Positions 11,294 to 22,204 of a stretch of 64,000 nt of DNA are shown here, in pieces. Below the pieces are notes generated by a model. The model saw only the letters and a program-made list of their open reading frames with translations, was not told the origin of the DNA and ran no database searches. Every line of letters begins with the position of its first letter. The stretch's first letter is position 1. The stretch covers positions 71,377,737 to 71,441,736 of the forward strand of contig CM036170.1 of the NCBI GenBank assembly GCA_020631735.1, read 5' to 3'. The position numbers and the translations under genes were made by a program. The stretch comes from Saccharum officinarum. Its lineage: Eukaryota > Streptophyta > Magnoliopsida > Poales > Poaceae.

Positions 11294-12529
11294 TCAGTTC
11301 ATTCTGCGTCTCTTGTTCCGTTGGAGGCCTCCACCATCCACATCCAATGAACCTAGGGCATTGCTCCTCCCTCTCCTCCTCAAGGATCTCGAAGAGCCTG
11401 CATTGCTAGGCTCTCCTGCACTCTCAGAGATACCAGCATCCCCTTGTATCACTGCAACAGTGCTCGAATTAGATGCTTGATCTGCAGAAGGTGCTCCAGC
11501 AATGTGAGCTCCATCGACTGCTGGCTCATTATTTTGAGGATTCGATGATGAAGCAGACCCTCCATATTGGCTTGGTGAAGCAATTCTTCTAAGGTCACTC
11601 ATGGCACTAGCTAGCCTTTCTGTGCCAAAAGCAAGGCGTTCCAACAACTCAAGTCCATCTGATACGCGAGTTGTTGAGCCCCGTCTTGATGATCCTGATG
11701 CATTGTTTCCTGTCAGAGATTCTGATGCATTGTTTCCTGTCAGACCATTATCAGGGTTAGTGGAAGAACCATCAGGACGCATCTGGGCTTCTATTTGCAA
11801 CCGCCTTGCTCTCATCCTTGTGGTCAATGCCAATCCTCTTAGGCGAGCACGTTGGCGAATCTCATTTACTTCTTGCGCGGCTGATTCAGACGGCCCTTCA
11901 AACCTACTCACACTGCTCATAATCTGCTGGTCCAGAAGACGCCTCCATGATGACAGTATCCCATGCGCCTCACCAAGCCCTCTTGAGATAGGTCGCATAT
12001 TATAGAATTGCTGCCTGACGCTTTCAAGGCGATTTCCATGTGGCCTCGGCGGGATTGTAGGACCTGGTGGCTTCCCATCCTCCACAGTCTTCTCTACAGC
12101 CGAATTCCCTCTACCATATATAGGAGTAATATTTGCCTCAGTCACCTCGCCTTTGCAGACTGGGCATTCCTTGTGGTTGGAGTAAACATTCAGCCACTGG
12201 TACAAGCACGGCCAGCAGAAGAGATGGCCACAAGAAGTGACAACCGGCTCACTAGCCATCTCAAAGCATATGTTACACTCGAATGCAGCAGCAGTCTTGC
12301 CACGTTCCTCAGAGAAATCCTGCGAGGCACCTAATTCTGAGCCATTGACAGCCACCTTGTTTAATTCATTAGTATCATCAGCTGCAGGCTCATGCTGGGG
12401 CACCGGCTCGGCGGCGTTGTCCGACGACGGTGGTGCGGCAGTAGAGAGGTGGCGGCGCGGTGGTGCTTCCCGACGCCACTGCGCGATGCCGATCGGTGGC
12501 CTAGGGTTGTAGAGTGGGGTTTGGGGCAC
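11294..12529 (-). CDS. Chimeric ORF: LTR-encoded start fused to a truncated RING-type E3 ubiquitin ligase
   Basis: A single open frame of 411 residues. Residues 1-39 are translated from the Copia 3' LTR (12412-12529); the same peptide start is in the other LTR at 27528. From about residue 40 the host gene begins. A C3HC4 RING lies at C85, C88, C100, H102, C105, C108, C122, C125, followed by NITPIYGRG, a motif shared with RMA/RNF5-like E3s. Then come Arg-rich helices, a Ser/Asn-rich region, and a basic C-terminus (KRRRMN) without a membrane anchor. The host product would be an E3 that passes ubiquitin from an E2 to targets, probably nuclear or cytosolic. The original N-terminus lies 15 kb away at 27693-28286. 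No stop or frameshift interrupts the fusion, and the LTR supplies a TATA box upstream, so a shortened protein is possible. The RING call is firm; expression is inference. Confidence 0.85.
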   Translation of the reverse strand: MPQTPLYNPRPPIGIAQWRREAPPRRHLSTAAPPSSDNAAEPVPQHEPAADDTNELNKVAVNGSELGASQDFSEERGKTAAAFECNICFEMASEPVVTSCGHLFCWPCLYQWLNVYSNHKECPVCKGEVTEANITPIYGRGNSAVEKTVEDGKPPGPTIPPRPHGNRLESVRQQFYNMRPISRGLGEAHGILSSWRRLLDQQIMSSVSRFEGPSESAAQEVNEIRQRARLRGLALTTRMRARRLQIEAQMRPDGSSTNPDNGLTGNNASESLTGNNASGSSRRGSTTRVSDGLELLERLAFGTERLASAMSDLRRIASPSQYGGSASSSNPQNNEPAVDGAHIAGAPSADQASNSSTVAVIQGDAGISESAGEPSNAGSSRSLRRRGRSNALGSLDVDGGGLQRNKRRRMN

Positions 12530-12693
12530 GGCGAACCTCGTGACACGAGCCTGCGGCCCCCACTCCCTTTATATATAGCGCAGCGCGTCGGGGGCCCACC
12601 AACCATGGAACGGTTGGGCGCCCCCGATCAGGGCGCGATCCAGGGGCAACGGGGCCCCAGCCGTTGGGCTGGGCCTCTGAGATCATCCTAACA
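12412..12693 (-). repeat. Truncated 3' LTR of the outer Copia element
   Basis: 282 bp that align with 27411-27692 with two mismatches by eye. On the minus strand it begins TGTTAGGATGATC. The last ~190 bp of the LTR present in the 5' copy are missing, and RING coding sequence follows directly at 12411. The deletion must have followed insertion and removed the target duplication on this side. Confidence 0.9.
12569..12578 (-). promoter_or_regulatory. LTR TATA box
   Basis: The minus strand reads CTATATATAAAGG, a good TATA box, about 40-50 bp upstream of the LTR ATG at 12529. The identical box is in the 5' LTR near 27569-27577, and a weaker one (AATATAAATAGG) in the third LTR near 62364. Known role: start site for element RNA; here it could also drive the RING fusion. 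Confidence 0.7.
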
Positions 12694-12709
12694 TTCTCCC
12701 CCTTGATCT
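12694..12709 (-). other. Polypurine tract of outer Copia element
   Basis: The minus strand reads GAGATCAAGGGGGAGAA directly before the LTR start TGTTAGG. This is the classical priming site for plus-strand synthesis next to a 3' LTR. Confidence 0.85.
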
Positions 12710-12865
12710 CATCTCTGCTTTCTCACTTTGTTAACCCACCCCATCACAAATTAGTGTATTGAGCATGTTTCATCATAACAGTTATTACCATTAGATTACA
12801 CAGCCACAGACACTTTTCTGTTCAGTGGTAGATTCTCGCCTTGGGCCCTCTTACTTATCCAGGAA

Positions 12866-14653
12866 TCACAGGCCTTCCTTCAAACCCATGCCGGCTACGT
12901 GTTCTCTGAACACATTGGGCGGTAAGCCTTTCGTAAGCGGATCCGCTAACATCTTTTCTGTGCCTATATGTTCAAGACTTATGACATGATCCCGGATTTT
13001 ATCCTTCACAACATAATATTTTATGTCAATGTGCTTGGCGGCATTGCTTGACTTATTGTTGTGAGCGTACAACACTGCTGGCTCGTTATCACAATACAAC
13101 TTTAGTGGTTTATCGATGCTGTCGACCACCTTCAAACTGGGTATAAATTTCTTAAGCCAATTCACCTGTCCCGATGCCTCATAACAAGCAATGAACTCAG
13201 CATACATTGTGGACGATGCAGTGACTATTGTTTGTTTTGAGCTTTTCCATGATATGGCTCCTTGCGCGAGAGTGAATATATACCCTGAGGTAGACTTTCT
13301 ATCATCTCCCGCGTAATCAGAATCTGAATATCCTACTATTTGTAGGTCATCAGATCTTCTGTAGGTTAGCATGAGCCCTTTTGTACCTTGCAAGTATCTT
13401 AAGACCTTCTTTACTAAATTCCAGTGTTCCATACCTGGATTACTTTGATATCTGCCAAGCAGCCCAGTCACAAAGGCCAGATCTGGGCGTGTGCACACTT
13501 GAGCATACTGTAAGCTTCCGACAGCTGAAGCGTATGGAACGGCTTGCATGCGATCGCGCTCGAACTTGCTCTTGGGACATTGATGTTCCCCATACTTGTC
13601 ACCTTTTACAATAGGAGCAGGTGATGGTCTACACTTATGCATATTGAATTTCTTCAATATTTTCTCTATATATGCCTCTTGGGACAATCCTAATACCCCT
13701 CGGTTTCTATCTCGGTGAATCTTTATGCCCAAGACAAAAGAAGCTTCACCTAAATCCTTCATATCAAAATTTGAGGACAAAAATCTCTTGGTTTCCTGTA
13801 GCAGAGTGACATCACTACTTGCTAGTAGAATGTCATCTACATACAGTATTAGGAAAATATATTTCCCATTCTTAAATTTTGCATACACGCAATTGTCCTC
13901 AACATTCTCTTTAAACCCAAACTTCCTGATTGTCTTATCAAACTTCAAATACCACTGTCTGGATGCTTGCTTTAAACCATAAATGGACTTCTTCAGGCGA
14001 CAGCCCATTCTTTCCTTGCCTGTCACAGCAAAACCTTTCGGTTGTGCCATGTACACTCTTTCTTCTAGATCCCCATTGAGAAACGCTGTCTTCACATCCA
14101 TCTGATGTAATTCTAGATCAAAATGTGCCACTAGGGCCATTATGATTCTAAAGGAGTCCTTGCTTGAGACGGGAGAGAACGTTTCATTGTAATCTATCCC
14201 TTCTCGCTGAGTAAAACCTTTTGCTACCAGTCTTGCTTTATACCTTTCTATGTTCCCTTTGGAGTCACGTTTCACTTTGTAGACCCATTTACAGCCTACT
14301 GTTTTGGCTCCTTCAGGAATTTCCTCTAGGTCCCAAACTTTATTGGTACTCATGGACTTTAATTCATCTTCCATGGCTTCTTGCCACTTAGATGCTTCAG
14401 TGCTCCTCATGGCTTCTTCAAATGAGGTAGGTTCATCCTCCATCTGAACTTCTTCGCATTCATAGACTATGTAGTCATCTGGAATAGGAGACTTTCTCGC
14501 TCTTTGAGGTCTGCCAGAAGGTTCTGCTACTGGCATTTCTTGTTCTTGAGGCTGATCTTGTTGGGGCTGCTGTTCATCAACTATGGGTTCATCCGGTTCC
14601 TGAAGGACAGGTTCCGAATTAGCCGTAGGCGAAAATACAGCAGGTGTTGTCAC
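12866..14653 (-). pseudogene. Copia reverse transcriptase-RNase H, separated from its upstream half
   Basis: An open frame of nearly 600 residues with the copia RT core: LHQMDVKTAFLNGDLEE, the YVDDILLAS catalytic motif, QYAQVCTRPDLAF, and the RNase H region with SDSDYAGDDRKSTSGYIF and KHIDIKYYVVKD. It ends KGLPPNVFREHV followed by a stop, the typical copia C-terminus. The frame is intact, but the nested element at 14659 cuts it from the integrase part. The normal product would be cleaved from a single polyprotein. Confidence 0.93.
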
Positions 14654-14658
14654 CACTT
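14654..14658. repeat. Left target-site duplication (CACTT) of nested element
   Basis: CACTT directly precedes the element start TGAAAGTCCC and recurs at 23686-23690 directly after the element end CCCTACA. The Copia pol frame resumes across it. Confidence 0.85.
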
Positions 14659-17600
14659 TGAAAGTCCCTAGTTTGGTTTTGGCTAATTGATGAAACCTAG
14701 GACTAACCTTTGTATCTAAGTGGATGATTTAGATAAAGGTGGTCATTGAATATGAGACACGACATTAACTCATGTGACCAAGATGATGAAGACCGAAGTG
14801 ATGCTTGGCTCGATGGACCGGTTGTGAGGGTGAAGGGCAAGTCGAGGCTTTGAAGCGAGGGACCATGCGATGGTGAAGCTTGAGCAAGACTTGGCGCCGA
14901 CGGACCGATGCAACGGAGAAGAGCAAGTGAAGTCAAGGTCGATGGATCGAGACGGCCATGTGATGATGTGAAGTGGATCATATCACTTGGAGAAACAAAG
15001 TGGGCTCAAGGCAAAGGAGATTAGTCCACATGTGATGGTGTCATGAAGGAGCTCATTGCATATGAGACATGACATGGAGTCATGTGACCAAGATGGAGAA
15101 GATCAAGATGAGGCTTGGCTCGAAGGACCGGTTGTGAAGGTGAAGGGCAAGTTGAGGCTTCGAAGCGAAGGACCATGCGATGGTGAAGCTTGGGCAAGAC
15201 TTGGCGCCGACGGACCAATGCAACGGTGAAGAGCAAGTGAGGTCAAGATCGATGAACCAATACGGTCACGTGATGATATGAAGTGAATCATATCATTTGG
15301 TGATTGGTTGGTGCATGAGTTGCATCAACGTCAGAGGAGATGGAATGGAATGCGCAAGGCAAAGGTATAACCTAGGGCATTTCCATTTCACCGGTCATAG
15401 GTGTGTAGAGAAGTTTATGACCGGGTTTAGGATAGATGGCCGTACTATCAAGAGGGGCAAACTTGTTTGCATATCGGTCATCTAGTGCCACTTGAGCGAT
15501 CTAACTGTGCATACGTGTTAGGATCGAGTGGCGAGGCAAGTTGAGTGCCTAACTCCTTTGAAAATGATTGAGAAAAGGCTAACACACAAGCACATGGAGA
15601 TGTACACTTGATGGTGTTGGCACATTTGCAAAGGTGGCGTTGGTCGCGCTGTGGTTTGCGGGTAGAGAGGGGTTTGGGTTCCTCTCTCCCTCCCGCCAAG
15701 CGTGTGAGCGCGGGATTCAGGCGATTTCGGGGAAATGAAATGCCTATTTTTCATTGCGCCGGAAGTCGGAAAAGAAACGGAGGCGAACGCGGTCACAGAG
15801 GTGACCGGACGCTGCACCGGACGCTGCACCGGACGCGGTCACGATGGACCGGCGCGTCCGGTCAGTGCAGCGCGGGCGTCAGGCGCGCGAGCTAGGGTTT
15901 GGCACCAGCGCGTCCGGTGACCCACGGGACCGGCGCGTCCGGTCTTGCGCCCTGAGGGAAACAAGGACGTCGGACGCGGTGCGCGTCCGGTGTCACACCA
16001 TCGGACGCGTCCGGTGGTCTCGGGAGCTTACTGGACTCGCACCGGACGCGGGTACTGTGGCGTCCGGTGGTGGCGAGGAGCGCGTCCGGTGGTTGCTTCG
16101 CGGGCGCGGGTGCTGTGCGCACCGGCGCGTCCGGTGGTTCGCAGCAGCGCGTCCGGTGGGTCGTTTGACCGTTGGCACGCAGTGACCGTTGGAGGATCTA
16201 ACGGACGAATTTGAATTTCGGAGGACACGCGGATGTCGGAGGGGCACCGGACGCGGTTGAGCGCGTCCGGTGAGTTACCACCGGCGCGTCCGGTGCTCCC
16301 GCGGAAAAACGGTCAAGTGGGTAACGGCTCTATTTGACCGTGGGGTTATAAATAGACCTTGTGGCCGGCTGTGGCCGGGAGCTGAGCACACTTTAGCCTT
16401 GGTGGCTTGTGTGGTAGTGCTTGGGAGCCCTCTAACTCACTCATGCTTGATAGTGTTCATCGGATCGAGTGAGAGAGCGATTCTAGTGCGATTGCATCGT
16501 GAGGTTGCATCGAGAGGCACTAGGTGATCGTGTTGCAAGCCGGTGGTGCTTGTTACTCTTGGAGGTTGCCACCTCCTAGACGGCTTGGTGGCTTGTGGCT
16601 CCGGCAAAGCTCGCAAGAAGATTGTGCGAGGCTCCGGAGAAGCTTTGTGAGGGGGATTGTGCTCACCCCGCGGGGATCGCGAAGAGCAACTCTAGTTGAA
16701 CGTGTCATTGAGTTACAACACTTAGATGGTCCCTCGGTGCGACCCTCAAGTCACTTGCCCCTCAAGGCACGCCCCGCAAGGCACCGCAGGACACCACTCT
16801 CAAGTGAGGTAACTCAATGACACGTTCAACTAGAGTTGCTCTTCGCGATCCCCGCGGGGTGAGCACAATCCCCCTCATAAAGCTTCTCCGGAGCCTCGCA
16901 CAATCTTCTTGCGAGCTTTGCCGGAGCCACAAGCCACCAAGCCGTCTAGGAGGTGGCAACCTCCAAGAGTAACAAGCACCACCGGCTTGCAACACGATCA
17001 CCTAGTGCCTCTCGATGCAACCTCACGATGCAATCGCACTAGAATCGCTCTCTCACTCGATCCGATGAACACTATCAAGCATGAGTGAGTTAGAGGGCTC
17101 CCAAGCACTACCACACAAGCCACCAAGGCTAAAGTGTGCTCAGCTCCCGGCCACAGCCGGCCACAAGGTCTATTTATAACCCCACGGTCAAATAGAGCCG
17201 TTACCCACTTGACCGTTTTTCCGCGGGAGCACCGGACGCGCCGGTGGTAACTCACCGGACGCGCTCAACCGCGTCCGGTGCCCCTCCGACATCCGCGTGT
17301 CCTCCGAAATTCAAATTCGTCCGTTAGATCCTCCAACGGTCACTGCGTGCCAACGGTCAAACGACCCACCGGACGCGCTGCTGCGAACCACCGGACGCGC
17401 CGGTGCGCACAGCACCCGCGCCCGCGAAGCAACCACCGGACGCGCTCCTCGCCACCACCGGACGCCACAGTACCCGCGTCCGGTGCGAGTCCAGTAAGCT
17501 CCCGAGACCACCGGACGCGTCCGATGGTGTGACACCGGACGCGCACCGCGTCCGACGTCCTTGTTTCCCTCAGGGCGCAAGACCGGACGCGCCGGTCCCG

Positions 17601-18878
17601 TGGGTCACCGGACGCGCTGGTGCCAAACCCTAGCTCGCGCGCCTGACGCCCGCGCTGCACTGACCGGACGCGCCGGTCCATCGTGACCGCGTCCGGTGCA
17701 GCGTCCGGTGCAGCGTCCGGTGCAGCGTCCGGTCACCTCTGTGACCGCGTTCGCCTCCGTTTCTTTTCCGACTTCCGGCGCAATGAAAAATAGGCATTTC
17801 ATTTCCCCGAAATCGCCTGAATCCCGCGCTCACACGCTTGGCGGGAGGGAGAGAGGAACCCAAACCCCTCTCTACCCGCAAACCACAGCGCGACCAACGC
17901 CACCTTTGCAAATGTGCCAACACCATCAAGTGTACATCTCCATGTGCTTGTGTGTTAGCCTTTTCTCAATCATTTTCAAAGGAGTTAGGCACTCAACTTG
18001 CCTCGCCACTCGATCCTAACACGTATGCACAGTTAGATCGCTCAAGTGGCACTAGATGACCGATATGCAAACAAGTTTGCCCCTCTTGATAGTACGGCCA
18101 TCTATCCTAAACCCGGTCATAAACTTCTCTACACACCTATGACCGGTGAAATGGAAATGCCCTAGGTTATACCTTTGCCTTGCGCATTCCATTCCATCTC
18201 CTCTGACGTTGATGCAACTCATGCACCAACCAATCACCAAATGATATGATTCACTTCATATCATCACGTGACCGTATTGGTTCATCGATCTTGACCTCAC
18301 TTGCTCTTCACCGTTGCATTGGTCCGTCGGCGCCAAGTCTTGCCCAAGCTTCACCATCGCATGGTCCTTCGCTTCGAAGCCTCAACTTGCCCTTCACCTT
18401 CACAACCGGTCCTTCGAGCCAAGCCTCATCTTGATCTTCTCCATCTTGGTCACATGACTCCATGTCATGTCTCATATGCAATGAGCTCCTTCATGACACC
18501 ATCACATGTGGACTAATCTCCTTTGCCTTGAGCCCACTTTGTTTCTCCAAGTGATATGATCCACTTCACATCATCACATGGCCGTCTCGATCCATCGACC
18601 TTGACTTCACTTGCTCTTCTCCGTTGCATCGGTCCGTCGGCGCCAAGTCTTGCTCAAGCTTCACCATCGCATGGTCCCTCGCTTCAAAGCCTCGACTTGC
18701 CCTTCACCCTCACAACCGGTCCATCGAGCCAAGCATCACTTCGGTCTTCATCATCTTGGTCACATGAGTTAATGTCGTGTCTCATATTCAATGACCACCT
18801 TTATCTAAATCATCCACTTAGATACAAAGGTTAGTCCTAGGTTTCATCAATTAGCCAAAACCAAACTAGGGACTTTCA
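14659..18878. repeat. 4.2 kb near-perfect palindrome (inverted LTR arms)
   Basis: Left arm 14659-16716 and right arm 16810-18878 are reverse complements around a 93 bp spacer. Mirrored open frames in both arms give identical peptides. The arms differ by a few substitutions and by one extra 12 bp unit (GCGTCCGGTGCA type) near 17700 in the right arm compared with about 15820 in the left. Confidence 0.92.
15805..16310. repeat. CCGGACGCG / CGCGTCCGG motif array in LTR (left arm)
   Basis: About twenty copies of ACCGGACGC or its complement GCGTCCGGT in about 500 bp, in both orientations and irregular spacing, some forming short palindromes. A mirrored copy fills about 17220-17745. Very CpG-rich compared with the rest of the element. 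It sits in what should be the U3 region. Inference: protein-binding or methylation-targeted promoter repeats. Confidence 0.85.
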
Positions 18879-21800
18879 ATCTCCCCCTTTTTGGTAATTG
18901 ATGACAACCCTCACAAAGATGATTTTGATAATAAAAGTTTTGAACTTGTTATACTTGTCCAATCGTTTTGCTCATAAGTAAAGTTTGGACAATTATCACA
19001 AGCTCGGTTTTGGTAGCATTAGCTCCCCCTACATATGTGCATAGAGTTTGGATTGAAAGCTTTGCACATATGCATGGATAGAAGTGTTGGGAGAGTAATT
19101 CTACCAAAATGATGCTAAGGTGTAAGAAATAGACCTTTGAAGCGTGATACCAATCGGAGTTGCATTTTACACCATCCTTAGCATCATGAAGTAACTAGAC
19201 ATCCATCAAAACTCAAGAACCCCGTGAGATCAACATTATAGTAAAGGTTCTTGAATCACTTGTAAAGATTAAGGCATGTCTAGATACTACATGTAAACTC
19301 ATGTAAACTATTCCTATGCATGCTAGTAGATCATTTCATCATTCAAGTTCTATACTAGCATTGCACCACACAAGCATGCATATTGAATTTAAGAACTTTA
19401 TGCATTGCAAGCAAGCACATGAATTATGCACATATCAAATGTAATCAATCAAAGTTCATGAGCTTGCTCCCCCTACTTGTGTGCTTTCTTTGTCCAAGAA
19501 TATTTGATCCTCTTACATTCTTCAATGTTGCTCCCTTTTTGTCCATGCCCAATCTTTCCAATCTCTCCCCGAAGCACAAAAAAAACTTTCATATCTTTGT
19601 CCAATTTCTCCCCCTTTGTCATCAATTTCCATAAAAGGTGTGCTTCTCATTGATGCAAAGGCTAGCATTGGGGTAGATGGTTGAGACGTGAATCTTGCAT
19701 TTTTGATGGACATTACCACATATGTTGGAATGACAAACTTTATGGTTGCTCTTGAGATACCACATAGGATCTTTGACCTTGATACCAATCGGTGGGGCTC
19801 CTCCCCCTATGTCATAGCATGTGTCATTCACTTGAGATATCATTTGAAGATGAGGGTAGCATTGCTTGATTTGATCACTTAAAGTTGAGGATCACTTGTG
19901 AAACCATCGTCTTGCATGAATGATACTACGTGAATATATCATGAGTAGGAATGTGATACCATTTGAAAGAGCTTTCTAGTATAGATCCATTTTGAAGGAT
20001 TTGACAATAATATTCACTTCTTGAACATTTGCTATCTTTATGAGTACCACTTGTAAGATATCACTTGTAGATCATTATCTAGACACCACTTGTACATACC
20101 ACTTGGAAGATCAATTTGAGTCTAGATACCACTTGAAACAAACTAGATATCCATTTTCATTGTTGTGCTTGTACTCTTATCATTGTCATGAGCTTCTTGT
20201 ATGACTTGAACTATGTTGATTTGCCTAAGATTCCAAGTCCGATTTGATCCAATGACAAGCTTCTTCACTCCTCATGCTAAGGGTTATCTTGCCAATGTTG
20301 TACTTGTCACTTGTTAGCAATCCAAACTAGATCAAGTACTTGGGTTTACTAGCTCATGAACAAACTCATATACATACCACTAGAACATTTAGACAATCAA
20401 GCAATAGTGGTAGGCTATGAATCTAAAATTTTCATTTGTCATGCATGATCCTAATAAGCATGTACTATATGCACTAACCGCATACTAGTAAGGAATGAAA
20501 TGATCATGCACATTACAATAGTACCTTTGCTATGTTGGAGTAGAGGATAGTCACATAGATTCCAATTCATTACTCCAATAGCAATATGAAGTCCAATTTA
20601 TAAGCTTGGTGAAGACCAGTCATCATAGATAAATCCATTCTTCACCCATATGAAAATGTAAACCACTTATGATCAAGTGCACTATCTCTTAAGTTGTGGT
20701 TGGCTTGCTTCATCTTTTTGATCAATGCTTGCATGAGAGAACTACTTAGAATACCACTTGAAATACATGACTAGCTCTCTTTTGGGTGTTGCTTGCTCTT
20801 TAGATCAATCCTTTTGATTGCTTCAACTGAGCATCACAAGTTCCTCGGATCACCACTTCCATGTTAGCCTTCCAAGTCCCAAACTTGGTTTCACCTACAC
20901 ACGGCGGCAAGCCCCTCACTAGGGAGAAGTGACCTTTCTCCAAAGAACCACTCTTGATACTCACTTGAAATGATATAGTTTGATTGATCCAAATGATGAA
21001 CTCAATCTTGATGAATAATTCTTGAATCTACATTTGAGTCCAACACTTTCTACTTGTTTAAGTCCTTTTTCTTCTACCAAATGATCTCCAATCATCACTA
21101 GAACTTAAACTTCACCTTCATCTTAAGTTTGATCTTGATCTTCAAATTGAGTACCAAATAAGTATACCAAGTATATTTCACAATATAAAAGTTTTGTACT
21201 CATTGCTTTTCATGCTTCTAGATCAATCCAAAACCAAACTTAGGTACCTCAACCACTTGTAAGCATGTTTCCAACTTGAGGACCTTTCAATTGAAAGTGA
21301 CTCTAGATTAATCCAATGATTTTCACTTTTCTGGCAGATTATGTACCCTTCAAAGAATAATTCATATCTCCCAATGTACAGATCTAAAAGCCATAAAATT
21401 TGGTGGAGATGTGCTTCACTAAGTCATATAGCAATTGTAAAAATTTGAACTTCTTTTGACTTCTAGATTGTTACTAGATTTCAAATCTTCCACCACTGCT
21501 ACATGCTGAAAACTGCTGCACTATAGCTGACAAGATGCACTCCAAAACCGAAGCATCTCTTATCCACTTCTCATGAAATTTCTACAGCATCTTCTTTCAT
21601 AAGTGTAGAGCATGTATACCAAATTTCAAGTCAATCCAATATGATTTGGTCACTCAAACTCAGACTTGATCTCAGCTAGCTCAGATTTTCAATAATGGAC
21701 AGATTTCAATACAAGAGCTAATCTTCATCAAATGTGAATCAATCTTGAGATTAACTTGTTTGAACACTCTCACAAAACATATATCTATTCAATCCACTTA

Positions 21801-22204
21801 CTAAATGTCATCTCATGAATTTATCCAACACAAATCAATCCAAATTTGATTGCTAGGCATTGAGTCCATTCAATCATCTCATAGCAAGCAACATTGCATA
21901 TATATCCAATTCAATCAACTTATATGCACCCAAATGAAATGATCAACAAGAGATATACCTTGGTTAGTTCATGATCATCCAATAGCAAGCTTTCAACTTG
22001 AATATTTGCAAGCCATCAAGTATATCCAATAAATCACCACAATCTTTGACATTGCACTTGTATGTTGTAGCACTTGGACTTCACTTATTTTGACTTGGCA
22101 TTGGGATTGGATATGCATTGAGCTTCATAACTTGACTCAATATATGATGAACAAAATGAAACCAATTGAATCAAGCCTCCAATGCCGATAGTACCTACAA
22201 ACAA
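18879..22204. other. Inverted, non-coding internal region of nested element
   Basis: 3.3 kb of AT-rich DNA between the inverted polypurine tract and the gag-like frame. It has many loosely repeated phrases (ATACCACTTG, CACTTGTA) and only short frames. I find no protease, integrase or reverse transcriptase motif, so the element depends on another for movement. Confidence 0.75.

Noticed and set aside
15805..16310. Regular CCGGACGCG repeats looking like a CRISPR array or minisatellite
   Set aside because: Spacing is irregular, both orientations mix, and the block lies in a plant LTR; no array structure.
15021..18516. Many mirrored frames in the LTR arms
   Set aside because: Low-complexity Arg/Pro/Gly translations of non-coding GC-rich LTR; no domain.
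14659..18878. Palindrome as a pure assembly artefact
   Set aside because: The arms differ at several bases and by a 12 bp unit, and the outer ends carry a perfect target duplication. An artefact is less likely, though only single-molecule reads can settle it.
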